DNA of 35,604 bases from CAUZFZ01 sp963579025 (lineage in GTDB: Bacteria; Planctomycetota; Planctomycetia; Planctomycetales; Planctomycetaceae), in the NCBI GenBank assembly GCA_963579025.1, contig CAUZFZ010000114.1, positions 1-35,604 of the forward strand, read 5' to 3'. Shown here in pieces: positions 8,351 through 17,456 of the stretch. Position 1 is the stretch's first letter; each line of letters opens with the position of its first letter. A program made the position numbers and the translations under genes. Under the pieces are notes generated by a model. It saw nothing but the letters and a program-made list of their open reading frames with translations. It ran no database searches and was not told the DNA's origin.

Positions 8351-9184
8351 ATGAGTCCAACTCGATTCGATGATCGCGACTGGTCAGATTTGACGCTCGG
8401 CGAGCGAATTCGTCAGATCGAAGTTGAGGGATACCTCGTGTTGCCGGACCTGCTTGATGGGGACGACATCGCGGCACTCAAACGTGAGACAGCCCAGCTC
8501 GAAACTACCGCGGTCGATTACAGCGAACACCAGCGAGGTTGCCCGAGCGTGCAGTTTCGTGGGGGCCGCATCACTTCACTGATCGCTCATCCGCCGACGA
8601 TCGAGTTTCTGCGCGAGCTGTTCGGACACGACATCGTGACAATGAGCTACGCGTACGCACGCAGCGAACCGGGGCATCCGGGCATCAGTCTGCATGCGGA
8701 CGGACAGCCGTACGGATCGGCCATCTTCGGATATGCGGGAAGCTGCCCGTTTCTGGTTCGCGTGCTGTATTACCTCGACGATCTGACTCCGGACGTGTCG
8801 CCGTTTCGGGTCGTGCCGCGATCGCACCTGAGCATGCACGCGGACGCGAATCCGTATCGTCGATACGAGTCGCATCCTGAAGAAGTCGCGGTCACAGCAC
8901 GGGCCGGGTCGGCGGTCCTGATCAACCACCGTGTCTTTCACGGCAACTACCCGAACACGGGCGATCACCCGCGCGAGATGCTGGCCATCGCCTATCGCCC
9001 CGCCTGGGCCGGTCCAGTGGCGGAAGTCGATGAATGGGATGCTGCTGAACTGGCGAAATTGCCCCCGGCTGTTCTGGCCCTGATGGAATCGCGTAACCAG
9101 CGAGAATGGAACTTTGAAGGCGGCAACAAGCCAGCCGGCATGGCCCGCGAGGCGTCCGGCATGAATCCCACCCGCTGGGATTAG
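8351..9184 (+). CDS. Phytanoyl-CoA dioxygenase (PhyH)-family Fe(II)/2-oxoglutarate enzyme
   Basis: A 277-residue protein of the PhyH family of non-haem iron, 2-oxoglutarate-dependent oxygenases. Seen: iron ligands HxD (H115, D117, in LHADG) and a distal His (H197 in FHGNY), followed by R208 (DHPREML), which would bind 2-oxoglutarate. The spacing matches the double-stranded beta-helix of this family. It begins 50 bp after the kinase gene on the same strand and may be co-transcribed with it. ATG 8351 is my choice; a GTG at 8315 in the same frame would add 12 residues. Bacterial members hydroxylate many small molecules such as ectoine and halogenated or secondary metabolites, so the substrate cannot be named. 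It ends 6 bp before the end of the convergent gene. Confidence 0.88.
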   Translation: MSPTRFDDRDWSDLTLGERIRQIEVEGYLVLPDLLDGDDIAALKRETAQLETTAVDYSEHQRGCPSVQFRGGRITSLIAHPPTIEFLRELFGHDIVTMSYAYARSEPGHPGISLHADGQPYGSAIFGYAGSCPFLVRVLYYLDDLTPDVSPFRVVPRSHLSMHADANPYRRYESHPEEVAVTARAGSAVLINHRVFHGNYPNTGDHPREMLAIAYRPAWAGPVAEVDEWDAAELAKLPPAVLALMESRNQREWNFEGGNKPAGMAREASGMNPTRWD

Positions 9185-9190
9185 TCCAGT

Positions 9191-9691
9191 TTACGCGTCA
9201 GTTGCAACGACACCTTTCAACTGGAGGCGTGATGCTCCGGCGTCGAGCCAGAATCCAAACATGCTAAGAAACCAGGCGGCAAGGGCCATTACCGCTGCAG
9301 TTGCAAAGACCTGGATTCCCGTATCGAACATGATGACGCTCAGCATGCTGAATACGACCGCCTGAATCGCCATCAACAATGTGTCCGGTATCATCTGGAC
9401 ACAGATTCTCGTGCCACTGTCATGAGCCAGAAAACGCCCATGCATCTCTGGCATTCGCAGCAGTGGAATCCACGAGCGGCGTGCAATTTGAAATCCGTCA
9501 CGGTGAACCTGACCGCGGAACGCCACAGATCGATCGCGTGTTGGGACTGGCAGGAACGTGACGGATGCCGTGTTCTCACGAAGTTTGGCGCACAGCGATT
9601 CTGCGGTCAGCGGAGTATCGATCTCAAATGAGTCCCATGGAATGATACGCATCGGCTTCGTCGGTAAGTTCGAGGTGCAGGTCAGCTCCAT
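9191..9691 (-). CDS. Small membrane protein of unknown function
   Basis: A 166-residue protein I cannot name. It has a hydrophilic N-terminal part (about 1-105) with an FRG-x-V-x-x-DGFQIARRS segment, then two strongly hydrophobic segments near residues 109-126 and 130-148, followed by a short charged tail. This looks like a conserved bacterial membrane-protein type in which a small beta-rich domain precedes two helices. I chose ATG 9691; a second in-frame ATG at 9652 is also possible, and the longer open frame up to 9946 would overlap the divergent gene. Its 5' end faces the beta-propeller gene start (9717) with only 25 bp between, so the two share promoter DNA. Its 3' end is 6 bp from the stop of the dioxygenase gene. 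Confidence 0.7.
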   Translation of the reverse strand: MELTCTSNLPTKPMRIIPWDSFEIDTPLTAESLCAKLRENTASVTFLPVPTRDRSVAFRGQVHRDGFQIARRSWIPLLRMPEMHGRFLAHDSGTRICVQMIPDTLLMAIQAVVFSMLSVIMFDTGIQVFATAAVMALAAWFLSMFGFWLDAGASRLQLKGVVATDA

Positions 9692-9716
9692 TGATTCTGT
9701 TCTGTGAAGAAGTGCG

Positions 9717-11321
9717 ATGGCAACCGCGACTGAATTTCCAAAGACGCAATTATCACCGATTCGGCTCTGGCCGCTCGCACTGATCGTTGTCTGTGGTGTC
9801 TCAGGTGTTGTGAGCCTGCAATGCGGGAAGCTCAATTTGACATCGCGCCCATCCGCGGACCTGCACTTTCTGATCTGGACTACCGAACTTGGGCTGTTTC
9901 TTTGGGCGATGTACTGGTCGCGACTGACGCCCATCGGGCAAGTCAAAGTCGTGTTCGTGGCATTCGCCTTGCAGACCGGAGCCTATCTGTTGATCCGTGT
10001 CGATGGATTCGAAGGCGACGGCCGCGCGATTATGGCACTGCGCTGGAGTCCGACGCCCGACGAGTTGTTTGTTGTCACCGAGTCCGTTCCTGTCACCCGA
10101 CCTCACGACGATGTTCATGTCGAACCTGGGGTATGGGATGTCCCGTGTTATCGCGGACAGAACCGAGACAGTGTCGTTAAGGTCCCTCCGTTTCAAACCG
10201 ACTGGGAATCGCATCCGCCGCGCGAGTTGTGGCGGCGTGCGGTTGGTATTGGCTGGTCGTCCTTCGCGGTGGTCGGTGATTACTGCTTCACTCAGGAACA
10301 GCGAGGCGAACACGAAGTCGTCGTCTGCTACGAACTTGCCACCGGGAAACAGGTGTGGGAGCACCGCGATCGGGCATATTTCAAGGAGATGACCGGCGGC
10401 AATGGTCCGCGGGCGACGCCCACATTCGCATCTGGGCGGCTGTTGACACTGGGAGCCACCGGGATTCTCAACTGTCTTGATCCAGCAAGTGGCCGTGTAC
10501 ACTGGTCGGTCAACATTCTCGCAGACGCCGGTGTTGAGAATCGGCTGTTTGGTATGGTCGGCAGCCCGTTGGCCGACGGAGAAACCGTTATCGTTTGCCC
10601 TGGTGGTCGTGATGCGGCTGTCGTTGCGTATAACGTGGAAACAGGCCTTCGCGCATGGAGTCACGGATCGGCCGCGGCATCATACAGTTCGCCGCAGTTT
10701 GCTGATCTCGCCGGAATGATCTGGATCCTCAACTTCAATGCCGATGGACTCAGCGGGCACGAGTTTCCCGGTGGTACAGAAGTGTGGAGCTATCCATGGA
10801 TAAGCAACCCCGCCGAGCGAAACAACGTTTGCCAACCAGTACCAGTACCGTTACCCGACAGCCGTCCTGACCGGGGCCGGATATTCGTTGCGTCCGGGTA
10901 CGGTAAAGGCTGCGGTGTTCTGGAAGTTCGGCGTCTCGCTGAAGGTTTCGAGATCGTCTCTGTCTGGCAGAACCGAAACCTGAAAGCAAAGTTCACCAGC
11001 GTCGTTCTTCACGACGGATTTATCTATGGCCTCGATGAGCGCATCCTCACATGCCTCGATGTCGAAACAGGAGAGCGCCGCTGGAAAAACGGCCGATATG
11101 GCCATGGGCAGATTCTCCTGGCTAACGAAACACTGCTGATTCAAGCAGAGTCAGGAGAAGTGTGTCTTGTTGATGCTGACCCGCGGTCGTATCGCGAGGT
11201 AGCACGACTTGACGCTCTTTCCGACAGGACATGGAACCAGCCTGTCGTGGCTGGTCGTTATCTGTTGGTTCGCAATGATCGCGAGGCCGTGTGCTACGAG
11301 CTGCCAGCACTTGGCAAGTAA
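9717..11321 (+). CDS. Membrane-anchored PQQ-type beta-propeller protein
   Basis: A 534-residue protein with three hydrophobic segments at the N-terminus (about 14-32, 42-63 and 70-88), then a long extracytoplasmic region made of repeated beta-propeller blades. Seen: repeated blade motifs such as YELATGKQVWEHRD, LDPASGRVHWSV, YNVETGLRAWSH and LDVETGERRW, the xxTGxxxW signature of PQQ-like/BamB-like propellers. This fold is very common in planctomycetes as a scaffold. No dehydrogenase-type metal or PQQ ligand motif is evident, so I infer a binding or scaffolding role rather than a quinoprotein enzyme. It starts at ATG 9717, divergent from the small membrane protein, and ends 76 bp before pepA. 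Confidence 0.82.
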   Translation: MATATEFPKTQLSPIRLWPLALIVVCGVSGVVSLQCGKLNLTSRPSADLHFLIWTTELGLFLWAMYWSRLTPIGQVKVVFVAFALQTGAYLLIRVDGFEGDGRAIMALRWSPTPDELFVVTESVPVTRPHDDVHVEPGVWDVPCYRGQNRDSVVKVPPFQTDWESHPPRELWRRAVGIGWSSFAVVGDYCFTQEQRGEHEVVVCYELATGKQVWEHRDRAYFKEMTGGNGPRATPTFASGRLLTLGATGILNCLDPASGRVHWSVNILADAGVENRLFGMVGSPLADGETVIVCPGGRDAAVVAYNVETGLRAWSHGSAAASYSSPQFADLAGMIWILNFNADGLSGHEFPGGTEVWSYPWISNPAERNNVCQPVPVPLPDSRPDRGRIFVASGYGKGCGVLEVRRLAEGFEIVSVWQNRNLKAKFTSVVLHDGFIYGLDERILTCLDVETGERRWKNGRYGHGQILLANETLLIQAESGEVCLVDADPRSYREVARLDALSDRTWNQPVVAGRYLLVRNDREAVCYELPALGK

Positions 11322-11334
11322 CGGTTAACTGTTA
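11319..11334 (+). other. 16-bp near-palindrome over the stop codon
   Basis: The 16 bases starting with the TAA stop codon of the beta-propeller gene match their own reverse complement at 14 of 16 positions, centred on GTTAAC. It lies about 65 bp upstream of pepA and could be an operator for that gene, or chance. Confidence 0.3.
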
Positions 11335-11397
11335 GCTTCTCGTGATGAAGAGAACAGGTTTCCTGACTTTGAATTCTGAGAATGAAAGAGCTGTTGT

Positions 11398-12882
11398 ATG
11401 GAGATTCAGATCAGCACTGCGGACTGGAACGCTGCCGAAGCTCAATGGCTGATTGTTGCCATCCCTGAGGAACCACAACTGAGCGGCCGGTTCGAACAAC
11501 TCGACTCCGCCATGGGCGGCACGTTGTCCCGGCTGATCGAGATGGAAGACCTGACAGGCAAGCTGGCGCAGTTGCTGCCTATTCGCGACGCCCAAGGCAT
11601 TGCAGCGACACGGTTGCTGGTCGTGGGGCTGGGGAAATCTGAGGAACTGACGCGGCCGAAACTGGAGAAGGCGCTGACTGCGGCTGCTCGGAAGGTCGCC
11701 ACGAAGAAGGATGTGACGGCAGCGATTGCGATTCCGGAATCTCTGGGCGATGGCCTGACTGTGGCTCAGACCGTCGAGACTGCCGCGATCGCGCTGCATG
11801 TCGCGTCGCAGGGGCAGGATGGCCTGAAATCCGAGCCTGGTCGGCATCCGCTGGCGGCGGCGACCATCCTGGTTGACGCGGCCGACGAGGCGACAGCAAA
11901 TGAAGCTGCCGCACGCGGTACCGTTCTTGGTGAAGCAATCAATCTCACACGCGAACTGGTCAATCTCCCGCCACAGGAAATCTATCCCGAGTCCTTTGCC
12001 GAACGGGCAGAGCAGGTCGCGTCAGACCTCGGACTGAAATGCGACGTGCTCGGTCAGGCGGAGCTGGAGGCCGAGAAGATGGGTTCGCTGCTGGCCGTGA
12101 ATCGCGGCAGTTCGCGCGAACCTCGCGTGGTGTCCATCGAATACCGAGGTGGTGCCGACGACGCACCCACTCTGGCGCTATGCGGCAAAGGTGTTACGTT
12201 CGACTGCGGCGGACTCTCACTCAAGACTTCGGACGGCATGATCACGATGAAGTGTGACATGGCCGGAGCGGCCACGGTGCTCGGTGCCATGTCCGCGATC
12301 GCCCGCCTGAAGCTGCCGGTGAATGTGACCGGCTACATGGGGCTGGTCGAAAACATGATCAGCGGGACGTCCTACAAACTGGGCGATATCCTGACCGCGC
12401 GGAATGGTACAACGATCGAAGTTCAGAACACCGACGCGGAGGGTCGGCTTGTGCTCGCGGATGTGCTGAGCTTCGCCGCTGACCACGGAGCCGATCGGAT
12501 CATCGACCTGGCCACATTGACCGGTGCGTGTGTCGTCGCTCTGGGTGAAGACGTGACTGGTGTCTTCTCCAATGATCAGAGCTGGTGTGACGACGTGCTG
12601 GCGGCAGCGAAGTCAGCCGGTGAAATGGCCTGGCAGCTTCCCACGTTCGACTTCTACGCTGACCTGTTGAAGAGCGATGTGGCGGACTGTCGCAACATCG
12701 GCGGCCGCTGGGGTGGAGCCATCTCGGCAGCCAAGTTCCTGGAGAAGTTTGTGGACGGCACGTCGTGGGTCCATCTGGATATTGCTGGCCCCGCGTTTGC
12801 ATCCAGTAACAAGCCGCACCGCGAAGGCGGCGCGTCGGGGTGCATGCTGCGGACGCTGGTGGAGACAGCGTCGAATTTCTGA
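11398..12882 (+). CDS. pepA: Leucyl aminopeptidase (M17 family)
   Basis: A 494-residue cytosolic aminopeptidase of the M17 family, which removes N-terminal amino acids from peptides with two metal ions and usually forms hexamers. Seen: the C-terminal catalytic domain with K264 and D269 (CGKGVTFDCGG), K276, D287 (CDMAG) and the diagnostic NTDAEGRL motif with D346, E348 and R350. These are the metal ligands and catalytic Lys/Arg positions of the family. The N-terminal domain (about 1-165) is of the usual type for M17. Length and start (ATG 11398, with an AAAGAG-like ribosome-binding site upstream) are normal. No linked peptide transporter is seen. In E. coli PepA also acts as a DNA-binding architectural factor in Xer recombination; whether this protein does cannot be told. 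Confidence 0.96.
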   Translation: MEIQISTADWNAAEAQWLIVAIPEEPQLSGRFEQLDSAMGGTLSRLIEMEDLTGKLAQLLPIRDAQGIAATRLLVVGLGKSEELTRPKLEKALTAAARKVATKKDVTAAIAIPESLGDGLTVAQTVETAAIALHVASQGQDGLKSEPGRHPLAAATILVDAADEATANEAAARGTVLGEAINLTRELVNLPPQEIYPESFAERAEQVASDLGLKCDVLGQAELEAEKMGSLLAVNRGSSREPRVVSIEYRGGADDAPTLALCGKGVTFDCGGLSLKTSDGMITMKCDMAGAATVLGAMSAIARLKLPVNVTGYMGLVENMISGTSYKLGDILTARNGTTIEVQNTDAEGRLVLADVLSFAADHGADRIIDLATLTGACVVALGEDVTGVFSNDQSWCDDVLAAAKSAGEMAWQLPTFDFYADLLKSDVADCRNIGGRWGGAISAAKFLEKFVDGTSWVHLDIAGPAFASSNKPHREGGASGCMLRTLVETASNF

Positions 12883-12920
12883 GCGGAGTACAACGACGCT
12901 GCCTGCGGCCGACAACCAAA

Positions 12921-13014
12921 CCCCACCGACCCTGTGTCGGTGGATCCATGATCGGCAGCTACGGCGCCGTTCTGGTAGCTGCCGGTCATATTTCCACCGA
13001 CGCGGGGTCGGTGG
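12921..13014. repeat. Three-hairpin repeat element between pepA and the YfhO-like gene
   Basis: Three consecutive hairpins in 94 bp. Hairpin 1: CCACCGAC (12923-12930) with GTCGGTGG (12936-12943), 5-nt loop. Hairpin 2: a 15-bp stem (12948-12962 with 12975-12989, one G-T pair) around a 12-nt loop containing GGCGCC. Hairpin 3: the same CCACCGAC/GTCGGTGG arms (12994-13001, 13007-13014) with a different 5-nt loop. The outer hairpins are copies of each other, and their arms can also pair with each other across the whole element, closing it into a cloverleaf or cruciform. The arrangement recalls REP/BIME elements. There is no terminator-like T-run. No gene overlaps it. Confidence 0.85.
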
Positions 13015-13145
13015 GGGAGTTCGCAAACGTGCGCAGGCGAACGACAAATCGACGCTGGTAGAGTGATGTAGACGGCATTGTCGCCAACTCGTTTTGCACT
13101 CGGTCCATCTCACGGAAGGAGATGGCAAATCCGGAATGACAATCT

Positions 13146-15359
13146 GTGACGGCACACGTCGATGACACACCTGCTGCGATTTCGCTGCGTGAACTGCTGA
13201 TCGTGATTGCGCTGGCTATCGCACTGACCGTTGTTTTCTGGTGGCCGTTGTGGGCTGGCGGAGGTTTGATCGGCGGTGACACGTACTCGTACTTCTTCCC
13301 GCAGAAGCAGTTCCTGTCCGAGAGTCTGCACAATGGTGAATTCCCACTGTGGAATAACCGGACCGGATTTGGTTACCCACTGATTGCCGAGAGTCAGACC
13401 GGGGCGCTGTATCCGCCGCATCTGCTGCTGTACGGATTGCTGGACGTCAACACGGCTTACAACGCGAATCAGCTTCTGCACTACGTGTTGGCATTCGTGT
13501 TTACCTGGCTGCTGGCACGGTCGCTCGGGCTGAGCACGTGGGGCAGCGTGTTTGCGGCGCTGGTGTATGTGTACGGCTGGTTCCCGCCGCGGATGTGTCT
13601 GGAATGGGCCATCATCGGTGGAGCATGGCTGCCACTGGCACTGTTCCTTGTCGAGAAGTTCCTGCGCTCGCGGCTGTGGTTGTGGCTGGCCGGACTGGGA
13701 ATCGTGTTGTCCGTGCAGATGCTGGCCGGTCATTTTCACCTGGCATTCATCACACAGATTCTGCTCGTCGGCTGGGTACCGCTGCGGTTGTTCTTCTGGA
13801 CGGACCACGTTGACGCGTCGCTCCTGCAGCGTCGCGCTTTGGCATACGGACACGTCGTCCTGGCGATGTGTCTCGGGTTTGGACTGGCCTCAGTGCAGTT
13901 GCTTCCGACGCTGGAACTCAAGCAGATCAGCCAGCGCGAGACGGTCGATGGCGAGGACTTTGATCCGGGCTACGGACACATTCCGCCGCTGTATCTCTCA
14001 CAGGTCGTTGCTTCATGGTGGTTCTGGTACGACGGGGACATCGACCGCAACAGAGCACTGGCGCAACTCGACACGCTGGCCATTGCCTCCGGTACGAACG
14101 AAACCGAAGCGCATCTGTATTTCGGTCTGGCTGCACTGGCTCTGATGGGATTCGCATTAATCAGCAGCGAGTTTCGCCCGACCATCTGGAATCGTCATTC
14201 GGTCGTGTGGCTGATAATTGGCGGAGCCGCTCTGGTTTACGCCGTGGGCTGGCTTCTGCCGGTGGGACAGCACGTTCCCGGCTTCGGGTTCTTTCGCGGG
14301 CCCGGGCGATACGGCATCCTGGTGACACTTGGCGTTGCGCTGATTGCAGGGCGCATCCTGAGTGCGTTGCTGCGAGCTGCGGCCGCGAAGAGCACCGTCA
14401 TCCTGGCAGTGTCGATGCTCATCTTATGTTGCATCCCCCAGCTCTTTGCGATTTCGGAAATGTGGAAATGGCTCGCGCCAGCGCTGATGCTCCTGGCCGT
14501 GCTGATTGCCTGGGCCCGGTTACCACCGACACGACGCGGACGTCTGATCGGAACGGTTGTGTTCCTGGCCACAATGGCTGAACTGTATGTCGTGGCTCAG
14601 CAACTGGCCGTGGCTGTCATGGTTCGACAGCCCGCGATCGCGAGTGCACCGCACAGTCAATTTGGCGAGTTTCTGCAGCGTTATCCGGGCAAAGCCAGGC
14701 TGTATGCTCCTGGACCGAATCTGCCAAACCTGCTCGGCGTGTCGTCTGTACCCGAGTACCTGGGCATTGGACCGGCTCCGTATTACGACCCGAATCTACG
14801 GGCGCCGAAGCTGGAGTTCGTAACACCGAAGTTTCTTGACTGGGCTCGCAACGCGGGCATCACGCACATCCTCTCATTCGACCCGCTGTTTCGAGAGGAC
14901 GGCACTGCGCAACCGGGGCTGGTGTTCGCCCAACCGGATGCGTTCCTCAATCCGGCGTGGGCTCGCAGTGAGTACGAACCACTGTATCTGTACGAGACTG
15001 GTCGGCTCAGCCGAGTGACATTTGCCGATCCACAGCCGGGACAGCGGATCCAGATCACGTCATACCGCGCCAATTCCGTGACACTCTCCGCCGACACACC
15101 GCAGCCATCGACATTGGTGCTTACCGACCTCGACTATCCCGGCTGGACGGTGACCATTGATGGCGAACCCGCCGAGTCACGGACACATGCGGGCCAGTTC
15201 CGATCGGTCGTTGTGCCGGCCGGGACACACATCGTGAAGTGGAAATTCCATTCGGCGAGTTTTCAGACCGGTGCAATCGTTTCGCTGATCAGCCTGCTGG
15301 TCGTTGTCGTCATCGCGGGATCGACGTTGCGAGCGGACGCCCGGAATGGCGTGTCGTGA
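13146..15359 (+). CDS. YfhO-like multi-pass membrane protein
   Basis: A 737-residue integral membrane protein resembling the YfhO family, a large polytopic group related to GT-C glycosyltransferases. Seen: a first helix (about 14-34) followed by the GGDTYSYFFPQKQF segment, which holds the early-loop acidic residue expected of GT-C proteins; about a dozen hydrophobic segments up to about residue 490; then an extracytoplasmic region ending in a small beta-sandwich (about 630-700, with DLDYPGWTVTIDGEPA and VVPAGTHIVKWKF), typical for YfhO; and a last helix near the C-terminus. I infer lipid-linked sugar transfer to an envelope polymer or protein. Start is GTG 13146; the nearby ATG at 13136 is out of frame and soon stops. 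The three-hairpin repeat lies between pepA and this gene. Confidence 0.85.
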   Translation: MTAHVDDTPAAISLRELLIVIALAIALTVVFWWPLWAGGGLIGGDTYSYFFPQKQFLSESLHNGEFPLWNNRTGFGYPLIAESQTGALYPPHLLLYGLLDVNTAYNANQLLHYVLAFVFTWLLARSLGLSTWGSVFAALVYVYGWFPPRMCLEWAIIGGAWLPLALFLVEKFLRSRLWLWLAGLGIVLSVQMLAGHFHLAFITQILLVGWVPLRLFFWTDHVDASLLQRRALAYGHVVLAMCLGFGLASVQLLPTLELKQISQRETVDGEDFDPGYGHIPPLYLSQVVASWWFWYDGDIDRNRALAQLDTLAIASGTNETEAHLYFGLAALALMGFALISSEFRPTIWNRHSVVWLIIGGAALVYAVGWLLPVGQHVPGFGFFRGPGRYGILVTLGVALIAGRILSALLRAAAAKSTVILAVSMLILCCIPQLFAISEMWKWLAPALMLLAVLIAWARLPPTRRGRLIGTVVFLATMAELYVVAQQLAVAVMVRQPAIASAPHSQFGEFLQRYPGKARLYAPGPNLPNLLGVSSVPEYLGIGPAPYYDPNLRAPKLEFVTPKFLDWARNAGITHILSFDPLFREDGTAQPGLVFAQPDAFLNPAWARSEYEPLYLYETGRLSRVTFADPQPGQRIQITSYRANSVTLSADTPQPSTLVLTDLDYPGWTVTIDGEPAESRTHAGQFRSVVVPAGTHIVKWKFHSASFQTGAIVSLISLLVVVVIAGSTLRADARNGVS

Positions 15360-15508
15360 TCAACGGTTCGCTTCTGGTTTCCAGGTGTCACGGGTCGTAC
15401 GATGAACATCGCGAACAGTGAGAAAGACCACTCGCGTATAGCACTGGAGCGTGTGTCTGCACGGCTAAAGGCGGCATGTGGGATGAACTCGTGTGGGGCA
15501 AGTGACAT

Positions 15509-15721
15509 ATGTCGAAGTTAGGCACAATCGAGATTCTTGACCCGGTGGTGGCAGGGATTCTGCGTTCGAAGTCGCCCGAGGAACGCATTCAACTGGCGTA
15601 CGACTGCAACCGTCTGGTGCGAGAGCGTCTTGCATCGCATCTTGCCAGCGAGCACTCGGACTGGACCACAGAGCAAATCAGGAAAGCGGTCGCGGAGCGT
15701 CTACTGAGCATGACGAAGTGA
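15509..15721 (+). CDS. Small antitoxin-like protein (resembles Rv0078B-related antitoxins)
   Basis: A 70-residue, mostly helical soluble protein. Its central RIQLAYDCNRLVRERL helix and the ending HSDWTTEQIRKAVAERLL resemble the short Rv0078B-related antitoxin family, whose members share a pattern of helix, then hP(D/E)WsxEQvxxxVxRR. A plausible ribosome-binding site (GGGGCA) lies 8 bp before ATG 15509. A toxin partner would be expected next to it, but the upstream 149 bp holds no gene and the downstream gene is a convergent ABC permease only 6 bp away. So it is either an orphan antitoxin or a related small regulator. The family call is from memory of the pattern and is moderate. Confidence 0.65.
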   Translation: MSKLGTIEILDPVVAGILRSKSPEERIQLAYDCNRLVRERLASHLASEHSDWTTEQIRKAVAERLLSMTK

Positions 15722-15727
15722 ATGGAC

Positions 15728-17389
15728 TTACTCCGGCCGGGTCAGCCACCAGGTTCTGGCTGTCAGCAGTACGAGCAGAATGACGGACCCCCCGCCCATC
15801 AACCACCAGTTGGCGGGAGTCAGGTTGTAGGTCTCAAAGCCGGAAGTGCCCATCACGCTGAGTGCTGTAGCCATCGGATTGATCAGCAGCGAGGTCTGGA
15901 CAAAGTTGAATCCGAAAGGCGCGTCGCGACCGAGCCAGATCAGCAGGCTGCCTGCCCACAGCGCCAGGATCAGCGAATAAGCTGCCACTGTCGCCGGGGC
16001 TGTCCGCTTGAAGAAAGTGCTGACCGTTGCGCTGAGGAGAATGGAAAACACGGCGCCCAGCACCAGACACACCATCACCTGCAGTATCTGCGCCTGCAGC
16101 ACCGGCTTGATCCAGATCATCACGCCGTAGCCCGGCAGTGAAGCGATCAACAGCAGCAGCAGCGTCCAGACAACACTGAGCAGCTTTCCGCGCACGATGC
16201 GACCCGCGGACAGCGGCGTCATGCGAAGCAGTTCCCAGCCGCCACTTTCGCGTTCGCTGCTGATCAGCCCCGATGCGAGGGCTGGAGTGAACAGCACGAC
16301 AAGTGCCATCTGCATCGAAACCAGAATCGCTCCAATCCTTTCGACGCCCCATTCCTCAGATCCCAGCGTCGCCGCGAAGGCCAGACCAAGCGACGCCAGA
16401 GCGCAGCCTGCCACAAGTCGCAACAGCCAGTGCATGCGGCCAAACTGCCGACTGCGGAATTCCTTGACCATCACCGGATTCACCAACGGGTGAATACCGG
16501 CCTTACGCCGTTGGGGATCGATCAGGAACATCAGCCGCCGGGCGACTTTCACGCCGGGCGAACGGTCGTCCGTAATCTTTCCCTGCGCACGGGCCTGATC
16601 GAGCAATGTCGAATTTAATCGCGCCAGTGTCATCCCGGCGAACGTCATGCTCAGTACACTGCCGAACAGCAGAAACCGCGGCACCTGTGCGTCCGGGTTC
16701 GACAAACCGATCTCGCCAACCGTCCCCTGTCCGACGATCTCCATCACTGCGGGTATGGGCGAGACGCTGCGCAACAGGGCGACAATCTCGGCTCCGGCCA
16801 TTCCGGTTCCCTGTAGAAAGTAATGCGGCACGAGAATCAGGATGAACATTACGAGCACTCCGCCGAATGTCCCTCGGACTGCGCCGTCCGTTGTTGTTGC
16901 GATCGTGCTGACTAGCAGGCCCCACGTGGCATACAGCACGCAGGCCAGCGTCAGGATCAGATACAGCGGCACAATTTCGGCCTGCAGTGAGACACCACCC
17001 AGTGTGTAACACGCGGCGACCGCTGGAAGCGTGCAGCACAGCTTCAGGAGTGCGAACCCCAGGACGGCCGACAGCTTGCCCAGATAGATTGCCCAGGCGC
17101 TTAGTGGAGAATTCAGCAGCAGAGCCAGTGTGCCACGCTGCTTTTCCAGCACGATGGCCGTTGATGGAAACACGGGAACGAACAACGCAACGGAAACGAG
17201 CAGCGCGTACGAAAACATGCGGAACATGTCGCGTGATCGCGAGCCCGACAGATCGACGATACCGTCCGATGGCCAGCGCGCAATGATCAGAATGGCAAAG
17301 GCAACTGCCACTCCGACGAGCATGGCGACAGACCGACGGGATCGGAGCAGGCCGATAAGTTCGCGACGGATGAGCGGGTTGTTCAGCAT
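15728..17389 (-). CDS. ABC-2 type permease with two fused repeats
   Basis: A 553-residue polytopic membrane protein, the transmembrane part of an ABC-2 exporter. It reads as two permease units in one chain. Both halves begin with NP-(L/V)-(I/M)-(R/K)-(K/R)E-like sequence (NPLIRREL at residues 4-11, and NPVMVKEFRSRQ in the middle). Both have a helix followed by a coupling motif of the type E(K/R)(Q/E)xGxxxLL then (S/T)PLSAxxIxxGKLxxV, and a set of following helices. A typical ABC-2 subunit is a half of this size. ATG 17389 is preferred, as it has a GGAAG-like ribosome-binding site and matches the RREL start; an upstream TTG (17416) is possible. It lies 67 bp after the ATPase gene (40 bp if the TTG is used). 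Confidence 0.85.
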   Translation of the reverse strand: MLNNPLIRRELIGLLRSRRSVAMLVGVAVAFAILIIARWPSDGIVDLSGSRSRDMFRMFSYALLVSVALFVPVFPSTAIVLEKQRGTLALLLNSPLSAWAIYLGKLSAVLGFALLKLCCTLPAVAACYTLGGVSLQAEIVPLYLILTLACVLYATWGLLVSTIATTTDGAVRGTFGGVLVMFILILVPHYFLQGTGMAGAEIVALLRSVSPIPAVMEIVGQGTVGEIGLSNPDAQVPRFLLFGSVLSMTFAGMTLARLNSTLLDQARAQGKITDDRSPGVKVARRLMFLIDPQRRKAGIHPLVNPVMVKEFRSRQFGRMHWLLRLVAGCALASLGLAFAATLGSEEWGVERIGAILVSMQMALVVLFTPALASGLISSERESGGWELLRMTPLSAGRIVRGKLLSVVWTLLLLLIASLPGYGVMIWIKPVLQAQILQVMVCLVLGAVFSILLSATVSTFFKRTAPATVAAYSLILALWAGSLLIWLGRDAPFGFNFVQTSLLINPMATALSVMGTSGFETYNLTPANWWLMGGGSVILLVLLTARTWWLTRPE

Positions 17390-17456
17390 CGACGGAGACT
17401 TCCAGTACTTTGTCAAAGCCTGTTTTCTGGCTACCGGTTAAACGACTTGGCATCAT

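Noticed and set aside
12921..13014. A tRNA or riboswitch, because of the cloverleaf-like pairing
   Set aside because: No anticodon-arm or T-arm consensus and no CCA end; the identical outer hairpins fit a repeat element better.
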